Source of the DNA: Planctomycetota bacterium
GTDB taxonomy: Bacteria; Planctomycetota; PLA2
Direction: 5' to 3'
Length of the DNA stretch: 64,000 nt
Assembly: GCA_021776785.1 (NCBI GenBank)
Contig: JAJFFF010000011.1
Coordinates: forward strand, 50,234-114,233
Both the position numbers and the translations under genes were made by a program. Positions 1 through 8,801 of this stretch are shown in pieces. Each line of letters starts with the position of its first letter. Positions within the stretch are counted from its first letter, which is position 1. The notes under the pieces were generated by a model that was given only the letters and a program-made list of their open reading frames with translations, searched no databases and was not told the DNA's origin.

Positions 1-1
1 C

Positions 2-241
2 GCAGGCGCCGTCGAGTTGACGCGCCAGCCGGACGCTTTGGCGAACGCCCTGCGCAAGCTCCAAGACGGCCCCCACACGCCGAGTCTCTCGGACATCCCG
101 GCGATGACGACGGCACCGGCCGGCAACCGTTTTTTCGCGACGCTGCCCACACTAGACGAGCGCATCGACCGGCTCGTCGACATGGGCGCGAGACCAATCG
201 ACCCGGCCGCGCGCGAGCGCGCAACCGTCCCCGCGTCGTAG
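2..241 (+). CDS. C-terminal end of HtpX-like M48 metalloprotease (5' partial)
   Basis: The reading frame is already open at the left edge of the window, so only the last 79 or so residues are present. They read as the tail of a membrane-bound M48 (HtpX-type) zinc protease. The pattern is AGAVELTRQPDALANALRKL, followed by a short linker and FFATLPTLDERIDRL, which corresponds to the family's usual 'HPP.eeRI.rL' ending. In that family the tail follows the HExxH catalytic domain, which lies outside the window. HtpX proteins degrade misfolded membrane proteins. The assignment rests only on this C-terminal pattern. The first internal start codon (TTG at 17) is not the true start. Confidence 0.7.
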   Translation, partial: AGAVELTRQPDALANALRKLQDGPHTPSLSDIPAMTTAPAGNRFFATLPTLDERIDRLVDMGARPIDPAARERATVPAS

Positions 242-282
242 GGCAATCGACACGGGGTCGAACGATCCGCTAGGATCGGGTT

Positions 283-873
283 GTGGACGAAACAACGGTT
301 AGCGAGCGCGTTTCCGCTCTCGTCGTGCGGTGGCACGCCGGCGAGGAGACGGCGCGCGAAGAGCTCATGGAGGTGGCGCGGGACCGGCTCTATGCGCTTA
401 CGCATCGCATGCTTCGTGGATTTCCGCGCGTGCGTGCGATGGAAGAGACCGACGACGTCGTTCAAAACGCCACGTTGCGGCTGTGGAAATCGCTGTCGGA
501 TGTGCAACCGGCCAACGCGCGCGAGTTTTTCGGACTTTCCACGACCCAGATTCGGCGCGAACTGCTCGATCTGAGTCGTCACCACTTTGGACGCAAGGGC
601 GAGCGTGGCGTCCCCGCCGAAGCGCCGTCGCACGTCGGCGCGTCGCACACACTCGACCCGTCACGCGTGGCGGTTTGGACCGAGTTTCACGAAGCGGTGG
701 CTGCGCTCCCCGACGATGAAAACGAAGTCGTGAGTTTGCTCTGGTACCAAGAGCTCACGCAACCGGAAGCCGCGGAGATAGTCGGCGTAGACCCGAGCAC
801 GATCAAGCGGCGATGGCGCGCAGCGCGGCGCAAGCTAGCGCGGACCCTGGGGGGCTCCTTGCCAGACGCCTAA
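283..873 (+). CDS. ECF-type RNA polymerase sigma factor
   Basis: The protein has 196 residues. An N-terminal sigma region 2 (about residues 15-85, with the core-binding stretch around METDDVVQNATLRLWKSL) is joined by a linker to sigma region 4 (about 135-190). Region 4 carries a helix-turn-helix, QPEAAEIVGVDPSTIKRRW. The size and order fit the planctomycete ECF group often annotated as Sig-70_X6. The start is GTG at 283; no strong Shine-Dalgarno sequence is seen. Its 3' end overlaps, tail to tail, the last 39 bases of a Ser/Thr kinase gene on the other strand. Planctomycete ECF factors of this kind are commonly encoded beside such kinases, so the kinase may control it, which is inference. Confidence 0.88.
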   Translation: MDETTVSERVSALVVRWHAGEETAREELMEVARDRLYALTHRMLRGFPRVRAMEETDDVVQNATLRLWKSLSDVQPANAREFFGLSTTQIRRELLDLSRHHFGRKGERGVPAEAPSHVGASHTLDPSRVAVWTEFHEAVAALPDDENEVVSLLWYQELTQPEAAEIVGVDPSTIKRRWRAARRKLARTLGGSLPDA

Positions 874-3630
874 GTCGCCGTTTTCGTGGCCCGTCACGAT
901 CATGCCGTCGCGAAAAGCAATGGAGTGGATGCGACCGTGCGTCGCAAACCGGATTATCTCGTTTCCGCTCTCGTCCGCCACGACGACGTAGTTCCGGCCG
1001 AGTGGATCTTCTTCGTAGTGCACACGGCGCGCGTTCGCGACGAGCCGCGCGCGCGCCGACGGCACGCTCCCGACGATCGCACCGGTATCGACATCGAAGA
1101 CATTGGTTCCCGAGATTAAACGGTCGCCGTCGAAATGCAGTGCATCGTTGTCGGCCTGCAAGCCGCTGCGAACAGGGATCTTAGTTTTCCAAGCGCCCAC
1201 CACGTGAACCCAGCGTTGCCCGGCTAAAAACTCCGGCGTCGCGGTTTCGATCGCCACCCGATCGCCGGACACCGCGAGCTGGCGAATAGGATTCTCGAAT
1301 CGCTCGGTCCGGACGACGTCGCCCGACGCCGGATCCAGCCACACGAGATGGTGTCGGGTAGCGACGACGACGTGGGCCCCCACGCCTCGTATGGCCGCGA
1401 CACGAAACCCAACCTGCGAACCGTCGTGAAAGGTTTGGATCTCCCGATGGAGTCGGCGATCAGCAACGGACCACACGCGGACTTCGTTGCGACCGCTCAC
1501 GATCCAAGGACCGCAAACCGCAACGCCGCCAACAGCGCCGTCGTGCGCACGCGCCAGGCGCGTCCCGTCGCCACGATGCGCGTCCCAGACTTTGTACATC
1601 CACTCGGCGCGAGACACGATGACCCCGGGCCCTTCCGCAAGCTCCAGTACCGGACCGCGATGAGCCAAGATGTCCATGAGAGAACGCCCGGTCTTGTCGA
1701 GTACGCGCAGCCGCCCGTGCTCATCACCCGCCACAAGACGTCCATCCCGAAGATAAAGAACCGACATGTACTTGCGGCTCTCGTCTTTGTGTTCGGCGAC
1801 GCCGGTCGGTACCGAGTACACCGCCAGGCGCGTGGTCGCCAACCGATCGCCTGTTTCGTTGAGAGCGAACGCGCGGACACGACCGGAGATCCGTCTCGAC
1901 ACGCGACCTCCGCCGAGATCGACGACAACCACCTCGGGCCGCGCAATCCCCTTGGCGTATGCCAATCGCGCGCCGTTTCCAGAGAAACCAAACGACAACA
2001 GGTTTGGGCCCCTGGCGACATAGAGCTCACGGCCGGTTGCGAGTTCCAAGACGCGCAACGAGTCCGCGTACTTGTAGGCGAAACGTGCACCGTCCCGAGA
2101 CAGAACGCCATGCGCCGCCTTGAAGCGTTGACCGCTTGGTAGGACCAGTTCCGCGCCGTCGCGGCGGATCGCGATTCCATCGAACTGGAAGTGCCCGATC
2201 TCTCTTTCGGCGCACTCTCCCCACCGTAGCGGCGCGAGATCGATCGCCACATCGGGGCGAAGTACAAGCGCGTTGCCGCGCACATGCCAACTGCTACCGT
2301 ACCCGCTCACGCGAAGAAGATCCGCGCGAACGCGTCGGCGCAACAAGTGCCATTCAAACGCGCGACGTTGTTCCGGAACACCGCGCAACGTCCGCCAAGC
2401 GGCGTTCGGTCGGTCTCCGTCGAGGCACAACTGTGCCGTCGTGATCCCGGCGCGGTAAGACGCACGCTCCGCCTCGCGACGTTGGGCCGTTTCGCGTCGA
2501 TTCGCTGCGGTCAACTCGCGCCCGTTCTCGCGCTCGGCGTACGCGAACATCGCGCCGGCGATCGCCGCTACCAGTAACGCGGCCACCGCCCCCACAACCA
2601 ACGTGCGATGTCGTTGGACCCGTCGTCGCATGCGCACGGACCACGGTTCGCGCCAAGCGGATACCGGTTCGTCGTTCAACCATCGCTCAATGTCGCGCGC
2701 GAGGTCGAGCACGACGCCGTAACGCGCGGACGGCGCATCGGCCATCGCCTTGCGGCAGACCGCGGCCAGCGGCTTCGGCACTTCCTCCAGTGATCCGCGC
2801 GGAACGCCGGTCAAAATCTTGCGTAGCGTCGCGCCAAGAGCAAAAACATCCGCCGCGGGACCAACGCTCTCGCCCCGCGCTTGCTCCGGACTCATGAACG
2901 CCGGGGATCCTTTGCCGACACCGACCCGGGTCGCTTCAACCTCCGCAAGCGGCCCGACCTCGGCAGAGTCTACACCCGGGTCAGTGTCCGAATTCGACTC
3001 CGCGTCGGCGACGGGCTTCGCGAGCCCCCAGTCGACAAGCATCGTTTCGCCGAACGGACCGAGCATGATGTTTTGCGGCTTGATGTCGCGGTGCACCACG
3101 CCGCGATCGTGCGCGTACGCGACGGCCTCGCAGACGGTTCCGAACTTGCGCAGCAGCGTGCGTACGTTCTCGCCGCGGTCGATCGCCTGATCGAGTGTTT
3201 CGCCGCGCACAAAACGCATCGCATAAAACGGACGCCCGCGCGCATCGCGGCCGAGACCGTAAACCGGAACGATCGCCGGATGCTCCAAACGGCCCGTGAT
3301 CTCGGCTTCACGCACGAACCGGTCGTGTAGGTCGCGCCGCTGCGTCCGCTTGAGAGCAACTTCGCGACCGAGCTCGGTGTCGTCCGCTTTGTAGACCTCG
3401 CCCAACCCGCCGCGCGCGTGCAACGTCGTCGGCCGATAGCGACCCGCCTCGGAAAGATCGACGGGCGCAGCGCCGCCCCCGAGCAGTCCATCCAGACTCT
3501 CAAGGGCGGCAAGTTCGGCTCTCAGCTGCGGCAGCAGTTCCGGGCAGTCCCGGCAAAGCGCTTCGGGCGTAATCGGCTCGCCCCGCTCGCGCGCGTCCTC
3601 GTAGAGGTCAAGTAGCCGGTCGATGTTCAT
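835..3630 (-). CDS. Membrane Ser/Thr protein kinase with C-terminal WD40-like propeller
   Basis: A protein of 931 residues. The PknB-type kinase domain spans about 65-320: glycine loop at 73-79, ATP lysine K94, catalytic HRDIKPQN (D182), a metal-binding motif that is DWG (200-202) rather than DFG, and the activation-segment end SPAFMSPEQ. A single membrane helix lies at about 343-363. A long WD40/PQQ-like beta-propeller (about 420-925) follows, ending with a GHENGDLGVW blade. The expected topology is kinase inside and propeller outside. The ATG at 3630 is chosen; it lies two bases after the TAA of the thioredoxin-like gene, so the two are probably translationally coupled. An in-frame GTG 18 bases upstream would overlap that gene. 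The 3' end overlaps the sigma factor gene on the opposite strand. Confidence 0.88.
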   Translation of the reverse strand: MNIDRLLDLYEDARERGEPITPEALCRDCPELLPQLRAELAALESLDGLLGGGAAPVDLSEAGRYRPTTLHARGGLGEVYKADDTELGREVALKRTQRRDLHDRFVREAEITGRLEHPAIVPVYGLGRDARGRPFYAMRFVRGETLDQAIDRGENVRTLLRKFGTVCEAVAYAHDRGVVHRDIKPQNIMLGPFGETMLVDWGLAKPVADAESNSDTDPGVDSAEVGPLAEVEATRVGVGKGSPAFMSPEQARGESVGPAADVFALGATLRKILTGVPRGSLEEVPKPLAAVCRKAMADAPSARYGVVLDLARDIERWLNDEPVSAWREPWSVRMRRRVQRHRTLVVGAVAALLVAAIAGAMFAYAERENGRELTAANRRETAQRREAERASYRAGITTAQLCLDGDRPNAAWRTLRGVPEQRRAFEWHLLRRRVRADLLRVSGYGSSWHVRGNALVLRPDVAIDLAPLRWGECAEREIGHFQFDGIAIRRDGAELVLPSGQRFKAAHGVLSRDGARFAYKYADSLRVLELATGRELYVARGPNLLSFGFSGNGARLAYAKGIARPEVVVVDLGGGRVSRRISGRVRAFALNETGDRLATTRLAVYSVPTGVAEHKDESRKYMSVLYLRDGRLVAGDEHGRLRVLDKTGRSLMDILAHRGPVLELAEGPGVIVSRAEWMYKVWDAHRGDGTRLARAHDGAVGGVAVCGPWIVSGRNEVRVWSVADRRLHREIQTFHDGSQVGFRVAAIRGVGAHVVVATRHHLVWLDPASGDVVRTERFENPIRQLAVSGDRVAIETATPEFLAGQRWVHVVGAWKTKIPVRSGLQADNDALHFDGDRLISGTNVFDVDTGAIVGSVPSARARLVANARRVHYEEDPLGRNYVVVADESGNEIIRFATHGRIHSIAFRDGMIVTGHENGDLGVWQGAPQGPR

Positions 3631-3632
3631 GA

Positions 3633-4454
3633 TTACGGCACGTCCCACAGCGCCTCGGTTGCCGCCATATTTTTAAGGAGGAGCTCAATGGCCGTCGAGA
3701 GTTTGTTTTGATCGAGGTCTTTTGAGGCCAGCGCCAAGCTCAGTTTCAGCATCGTGCCGTCCGCTTCAAAGTGCATCTCACCGAAGTCCCAACTCTTTTC
3801 CAAGAGGCGCAGAATGCGGATCGGGTCGGCGCGCAACAGGCGTTCTTTGCGAATGAGAGGAGCGTAAATCCAAGTGCGCGTCGTGCCCGGCTGCACCACC
3901 ACGCGCCATGTACGCGTCCCGCGCTTGATCGCAACGCGGTGGATGCCGCGGTCGTCGGTGCGAAACGTGTATCCGGCGTTGCGGAGCATCACGGCGTGCG
4001 TCGCCGGCTTGGCGACTGCCGGACCCGCGGCAGCCGGAGCGGCCGCGGTAGGGTTCAACAAGGCACTGAGTTTGCCGACGAAGTCAGCCGTGTTCTTAAA
4101 CCCGGTGATGCGCCCTTTGTCCGTAACACCTTTCTCCGTGCATGCGAGCACAAGAACCGTGGGCAACATCGTGATTTTGAAGTTCACAAGCAACTTCGCG
4201 ACGTTGCCGGCCGCGTCGTCAACGGACGCATTCTGTTTGGCGAACACAGCATCGAGTCCGCGCGCGGCTGGCAAGCCCTCGCGTTCGAGCCGCTGGCACG
4301 CGACGTTGCGATCTTGGTAGAGAAAGAGCACGAGAGGCTTCTTCGCCTTGAGCGCGGCGGTGTGACCGGCAACGAGCGTGGTATGTACGGGGGCCGATAT
4401 CGCGGTCGCGTGGACGACGGTGTGAACGAGGAGAGTGAGAATGAAGAGTCGCAT
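3633..4454 (-). CDS. Secreted thioredoxin-fold protein lacking the CxxC pair
   Basis: A protein of 273 residues with a Sec signal peptide (MRLFILTLLVHTVVHATA, cleavage near residue 20). A thioredoxin-like domain follows (about 25-130): the strand LVLFLYQDRN, the would-be active site NVACQRLE, and the cis-Pro region MLPTVLVL. Only one cysteine remains (C53), so a normal disulfide oxidoreductase reaction is unlikely. An Ala/Pro-rich linker (about 130-150) leads to a C-terminal domain of unknown function (about 150-270). The ATG at 4454 is preceded by AAAGGA at a good distance. It is the first gene of a probable two-gene operon with the downstream kinase. Its role could be binding or sensing of a periplasmic partner; this is inference. 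Confidence 0.6.
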   Translation of the reverse strand: MRLFILTLLVHTVVHATAISAPVHTTLVAGHTAALKAKKPLVLFLYQDRNVACQRLEREGLPAARGLDAVFAKQNASVDDAAGNVAKLLVNFKITMLPTVLVLACTEKGVTDKGRITGFKNTADFVGKLSALLNPTAAAPAAAGPAVAKPATHAVMLRNAGYTFRTDDRGIHRVAIKRGTRTWRVVVQPGTTRTWIYAPLIRKERLLRADPIRILRLLEKSWDFGEMHFEADGTMLKLSLALASKDLDQNKLSTAIELLLKNMAATEALWDVP

Positions 4455-4483
4455 GGGAGTTCCTTTCAAAAGTTTGGTTAGAG

Positions 4484-5446
4484 TTAGCGAGGCGCACGGG
4501 CGTTGCGCGTGACGTAGCGAATCAACGGGTCGTTGGATCCGCCCGCCACGACCGACTGGACAAACCGGGCGCGGGCATAGACGTCGGGATGGGAGTGCTG
4601 GCTGGCGAGGCGCAGGAACGCACGGGCGCGCTGCAAACGGTCGAGCTCGGCGCGACGATCGGCGATCGCTTGCTTCACGCGCGCCAACCGCGCGAACGTC
4701 GTCGCGGATCGGGATTGCTGGAACGCGAGCTCGATCTGCGCTTCGTTTTTTTGAAGACGCTCGATCTGCAAAGCGACGCGCGGGAGTTCGGTATCCACGC
4801 GGCGCGGATCGGGACGCAGTTGCGCGAACACGCCAAACTGCGAGGTCACAACCTTGATTCCGGCTCGCTGGAGCAGCACGGTTGCATACGCGTCCGCCTC
4901 GGCCTCACAGAGGCGAGAGTAGAGACGCTCCACGAGCGCGCGCTCGATGGCCGCAACCTTGAGGCGACGACGCAGCGCACGTTTGCGAAAGCTGTGACGC
5001 GCGACGATATGGCTGAGTTCGTGCGCGATCACGGCCGCCAACTCTTCGTTGTTGAGTCGACGCAGAAGCGTATCGCTGACGTAGATGCGATCGCCGCCGG
5101 CAGTAAACGCATCCACGCCGCCGGCGCGAAAAATGCGGACGTGCACCGTGGCGGACCGAGGTCCTGCAGCCTTGCGAAGACGCGTGAGCGCATGCCCGAT
5201 ACGGAGCTCGCCCAGCGCGTCGTCGGTGCGCAATGACAGATTCAATTTCTGTTCGACCTGGCGCGCCCGCTCCACATCCAGACGCCAATCCGCAGCGCTG
5301 GAACGGAGTGCCGCTGCGAATTCCGCAGCCGGATCCGGTTGACCGGTCGACACGTAGCGCTCGCGGTAGATCCGCAGATCGGCCGCGCTTTCCCCGGCCC
5401 ATGCCGCGGTTGTGAGCAACAAGAGAGTAGTGAGAGTTCGATGCAT
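4484..5446 (-). CDS. Secreted M48-family zinc metalloprotease
   Basis: A protein of 320 residues. The signal peptide is MHRTLTTLLLLTTAAWA, with cleavage near residue 17. The peptidase M48 core includes the zinc motif HELSH (142-146) preceded by NNEELAAVIA, and the downstream EAEAD segment (181-185) that supplies the third ligand and is typical of the Oma1/BepA branch. The domain order VDAFTAGGDRIYVSD, HELSH, EAEAD is the usual one. The C-terminal 110 residues are helical and may form TPR-like hairpins. The start at 5446 is chosen because it begins the signal peptide and is preceded by a run of G; an in-frame start further upstream would add an unlikely leader. Proteases of this type work in envelope quality control. 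Confidence 0.85.
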   Translation of the reverse strand: MHRTLTTLLLLTTAAWAGESAADLRIYRERYVSTGQPDPAAEFAAALRSSAADWRLDVERARQVEQKLNLSLRTDDALGELRIGHALTRLRKAAGPRSATVHVRIFRAGGVDAFTAGGDRIYVSDTLLRRLNNEELAAVIAHELSHIVARHSFRKRALRRRLKVAAIERALVERLYSRLCEAEADAYATVLLQRAGIKVVTSQFGVFAQLRPDPRRVDTELPRVALQIERLQKNEAQIELAFQQSRSATTFARLARVKQAIADRRAELDRLQRARAFLRLASQHSHPDVYARARFVQSVVAGGSNDPLIRYVTRNARAPR

Positions 5447-5556
5447 AACACCCCCCTGAGCGGCATGAACCCGAGCAAGGGGGCAAAAAAAAAACCGAAA
5501 ACTGCCCGGTACCCGATCCGCTACGATTTCCGGGCACGGAAGGACCCGCACTCGAA

Positions 5557-6003
5557 TTGATTGAACTGCACCCCATCACGCCGGAGAACCACGCCGCGGC
5601 CCGCAAGCTCGCGGTGGCGCCGGAGCAACGAAACTTCGTCGCGACGATCGACAAATCGTTGGCGGACGCCTACGTGTACAAGGACGCGCTCTTTCGGATC
5701 GCGTTCCACAACGACCAGCCGGTCGGCTACGTGCTGGTGTTCCCGTTCGACAAGGGCGAGAAGCGGGTCGTCAACATCGTGCGTCTCATGATCGACGCAC
5801 AGTTCCAGGGCCAAGGACTCGGCCGCGCGCTGCTGAACAAAACGCTCGCGTGGATCGATTCGCTCACGCCGACACCGGACGAGGTGCGCATCTCCACGCT
5901 CCCCGCAAACGTACGCGCGCTGACGCTATACCGAAGCGCCGGCTTTGAAGGCAGCGCGTTAGAAGACGGCGAAGTCGCGCTGTACCGTGTCGCGGGCCGC
6001 TAG
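5557..6003 (+). CDS. GNAT-family N-acetyltransferase
   Basis: A protein of 148 residues forming a single GNAT domain. It shows the beta-strand VNIVRLMIDAQFQ and the acetyl-CoA pyrophosphate loop QGQGLGRALL, then the LPANVRALTLYRSAGFE segment that is conserved in the family C-terminus. It is closest in pattern to the spermidine/BltD-like acetyltransferases ('ARKLAVAPEQRNFVAT'), but the substrate cannot be read from sequence. The start is TTG at 5557, with an AAGGA about 12 bases upstream. Its stop codon overlaps the stop codon of the convergent carbamoyltransferase gene. Confidence 0.88.
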   Translation: MIELHPITPENHAAARKLAVAPEQRNFVATIDKSLADAYVYKDALFRIAFHNDQPVGYVLVFPFDKGEKRVVNIVRLMIDAQFQGQGLGRALLNKTLAWIDSLTPTPDEVRISTLPANVRALTLYRSAGFEGSALEDGEVALYRVAGR

Positions 6004-7757
6004 CGCTTACGCTGCTTGAGCCGGCCAAACCAGCTCTTTTGGACCATCCAGTCGTGGATGACGAGTGCGTCCATGCCGCAGCGCAAAAAGCAACTCACCG
6101 CATCCATGGGCGCTTCGACGATCGGTTCGCCTCTTAGGTTGAAGCTGGTGTTCAATAGCATCGGAACGCCGGTCTCTTTGTAGAACGCCTCGATCAGCGC
6201 ATGAAAGCGCGGACTGCGATCCTTGTGCACCGTTTGAACGCGCGCCGTCCCGTCGACATGCACGATGCCCGCGACCGCGGCCTGTTTCTCCGGACGCACC
6301 TTGCGCACAAGCAACATGAAGGGCGACTCGGCTTCGCCCTCAAAGTACTCGTTGGCGTGCTCTGCGAGCACGGCCGGCGCGAACGGACGAAACCCCTGGC
6401 GATGTTTCACGCGCGCGTTCACGTGGTCTTTGATCTCGGCGGAGCGCGGGTCGGCGAGAATGCTGCGATGACCGAGTGCGCGCGGCCCGAACTCGGAACC
6501 GCCCTGAAACCAACCGAGGACTTGGCCCTTGGACAACAGCATGGCCGCCTCGGTGCAGACATCGTCCGCTTTCCGGCGCTTGGTCGCGGCGCGAACCGCC
6601 ACCGGACGAAACGCCTCGTCCTCGTCGAACCGATCGTAGGTGCGGCCCAGCGCGGCCGACCGCATCTCGCTAGGTCGGTCGCCTTTCCCGAGCACAAGAT
6701 GGCCATAGAGCGCACAACCCAACGCGATCCCGTCATCTCCGGCAGCGGGTTGGATGTAGATCGATTCGAAGGCGGTCTCGTCGAGGATGCGTCCGTTCGC
6801 GACGCAGTTCAACGCGACGCCGCCGGCGAGGCAAAGGTGCTTCGCACCGGTTTGTTGCTGAAGCGTGCGTGCGCGCTCGACCAAGATGCGCTCGGCGTCG
6901 TCTTGCACCTGACGCGCGACATCGGACCAATGATCGCGGTCGTTGGATGCGAGCCACTCTTCGTCCGTCTCGCCGAGATAAGGTCGGTGAAACCGACCGT
7001 CCCAAGTGTGCGCGACAAGCTCCCCGTCGCGAAGCTCCATGAGAGGACGATCGAGTAGCTTGCCGAACGGCGCAAGGCCCATCACCTCGCCGCAGCAATT
7101 CCAATCGCCGAAGATGTACTCGGAAACGCGGCTGTACACAGCACCGAGTCCGTCCATGTTGATGAATTCTTCGCTCAACATGCCCTTCGTCGGGTGCAGC
7201 CACACCTTGCGAATCGGATGGATTCCTTCCGCATCGAAACGGTAGTAAGACTCCGACTCCCGCGCGAGCGGAGGCGCGTCATCGTCGGCCGGAAGCGGCT
7301 CGGTCACGTCGCATCGATAGCTCCCGACGCCGTCCACGATCATGATCGCGCCCGTCGAAAACGGAGACGCCGCGAAGGCGCTGTACGCGTGCGCCACGTG
7401 GTGCGAGATATCGACGACGCGCGGGTCTTTGGACCGAAAGAGCGGGTGGCCTAGAGCGCGTTCCCGATCCGGCCGTTTGAGTTGGTTGGGTTGGTGATGG
7501 TGAGCAAGCCGTTCTTCAAGTTCCCCAACAGGAAGGATGTAGCAGTTGCGGACGATGTGGTGAACGTCGTTGAGCTCAATGCCGGCTGTCGCAAGGCAGT
7601 AGTCGACGGGATCTTTGTAGGACCCGGTGTCGTGTTTTTTGCGAGTGACCCGCTCCTTGGCGATCGCCACGACGGGCTCGCCGTTCTTGAGCAGACACGC
7701 CGCCACGTCGTGGTCGTACGCATTGATGCCGAGGACCCAGAGATCGCTGTCCGCCAT
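6000..7757 (-). CDS. NodU/CmcH-family O-carbamoyltransferase
   Basis: A protein of 585 residues. The N-terminal domain (about 5-400) has the ASKHA/Kae1-like fold of NodU, CmcH and TobZ. It begins WVLGINAYDHDVAACLL and contains the histidine cluster HHVAHAYSAF. The C-terminal carbamoyltransferase domain (about 410-585) contains GGSEFGPRALGHRSILADPR and GFRPFAPAVL. These enzymes use carbamoyl phosphate and ATP to carbamoylate a hydroxyl group on a sugar, Nod factor or antibiotic. No biosynthetic cluster surrounds it, so the acceptor is unknown. The start at 7757 is chosen because homologues begin just before the VLGI strand; a longer in-frame extension has no family match. The gene is divergent from the APH-like kinase, about 90 bases away. 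Confidence 0.9.
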   Translation of the reverse strand: MADSDLWVLGINAYDHDVAACLLKNGEPVVAIAKERVTRKKHDTGSYKDPVDYCLATAGIELNDVHHIVRNCYILPVGELEERLAHHHQPNQLKRPDRERALGHPLFRSKDPRVVDISHHVAHAYSAFAASPFSTGAIMIVDGVGSYRCDVTEPLPADDDAPPLARESESYYRFDAEGIHPIRKVWLHPTKGMLSEEFINMDGLGAVYSRVSEYIFGDWNCCGEVMGLAPFGKLLDRPLMELRDGELVAHTWDGRFHRPYLGETDEEWLASNDRDHWSDVARQVQDDAERILVERARTLQQQTGAKHLCLAGGVALNCVANGRILDETAFESIYIQPAAGDDGIALGCALYGHLVLGKGDRPSEMRSAALGRTYDRFDEDEAFRPVAVRAATKRRKADDVCTEAAMLLSKGQVLGWFQGGSEFGPRALGHRSILADPRSAEIKDHVNARVKHRQGFRPFAPAVLAEHANEYFEGEAESPFMLLVRKVRPEKQAAVAGIVHVDGTARVQTVHKDRSPRFHALIEAFYKETGVPMLLNTSFNLRGEPIVEAPMDAVSCFLRCGMDALVIHDWMVQKSWFGRLKQRKR

Positions 7758-7847
7758 GAACTGCTGGAGTTCTAACAGCCGAGCGGAAGCGGCGCCACCT
7801 CGGTTGCACTCGCCCGCTGGGCGATCGGCATCTAGGATGGGCGCGCG

Positions 7848-8699
7848 ATGACCGGCTCCAAACAAGCGCGAGATCAGGACGCACGGGCGCGCATCGAAGC
7901 GGCGTTTCCGAAACTACGGCCGCAAGAGGTCCGTTACTTCGGCGAAGGATGCGACTTCCAGATGTTTGAGGTGGACGGGACGTGGCTGTTCCGCATCCCA
8001 AAGCGCGCACGCGAGATCGAACGGTTAAAGCGCGAACGGGCGTTGCTGGAGAAACTAGCCGGGCGTCTTCCGGTCCAAATACCTCGCTTCGACTACTTCG
8101 CGCCGGGGGTTGCCGGCTACCGGCGACTGGACGGGCTGGCGATGGCGCGCCAAGTCCCCCGACGCGCGTTCGCTTGTTCGCTCGGAGAGTTTGCGGCGGC
8201 GTTGCACGCGGTCGATGTCGGCGACATGGCCATGCCGGGCGAGCTCGACACGGGCGGGATGCAGGGTTTTTTCGACGACGTGCGCAAGGGGCTGGAAGCC
8301 GCCCGACCAAATCTCAACGAAAGTGTGTTCGCGCGATGTGAAGCCATGCTCAATGAGCCGGTCCCTCCGCCCTATGCCGGCGCGCGGTGCTTGGTGCACA
8401 ATGACATTTATCCGGCGCACGTTCTCCTTCGAGAAGACGGCGGCATCCGCGCCGTGCTCGACTGGGGCGACGCGATCGTCGGCAACCCGGCGCGCGACTT
8501 CGCGGTGGCTTATTTTTGGGGCGGCGAGCCGTATCTTCAAACCGCGCTCGCGCATTACGGACAACCGATCGACGAACCTGTCGCACGGTTTCTCGGCGTG
8601 GGCACGGCGATCAGCCACCTGACGTACGGCGCCCGCATCGATGACGAGGTTTATGTCCAGACAGGCCTCGAAAGCATCACGCGCATGGCGACTCGATAG
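7848..8699 (+). CDS. Aminoglycoside phosphotransferase-like (APH) kinase
   Basis: A protein of 283 residues with the APH/choline-kinase fold. It has the ATP-binding N-lobe (about 25-100), the catalytic loop LVHNDIYPAHVLL (catalytic D186) and the metal-binding VLDWGDAIVGNPARDFA segment (D205). The catalytic loop has the HNDxxxxH form of the macrolide 2'-phosphotransferase (Mph-like) and related branches. The substrate could be an antibiotic or a small metabolite; resistance cannot be concluded from sequence. The ATG at 7848 starts 90 bases from the divergent carbamoyltransferase, so the two may share a control region and possibly act on related small molecules, which is inference. Confidence 0.85.
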   Translation: MTGSKQARDQDARARIEAAFPKLRPQEVRYFGEGCDFQMFEVDGTWLFRIPKRAREIERLKRERALLEKLAGRLPVQIPRFDYFAPGVAGYRRLDGLAMARQVPRRAFACSLGEFAAALHAVDVGDMAMPGELDTGGMQGFFDDVRKGLEAARPNLNESVFARCEAMLNEPVPPPYAGARCLVHNDIYPAHVLLREDGGIRAVLDWGDAIVGNPARDFAVAYFWGGEPYLQTALAHYGQPIDEPVARFLGVGTAISHLTYGARIDDEVYVQTGLESITRMATR

Positions 8700-8801
8700 G
8701 CGTTTGTCTAAGACAGTTTGACGCGTCGATCCCGCCCACCGAATCAGTCGCTGCCCAGACCTAGCATCTAGCCGTTCGAATTCTCGGACGCACACGGAGG
8801 A

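Noticed and set aside
7848..8699. Calling the APH-like gene an antibiotic resistance gene
   Set aside because: The fold and catalytic loop are shared with kinases of other small molecules; nothing in sequence fixes the substrate.
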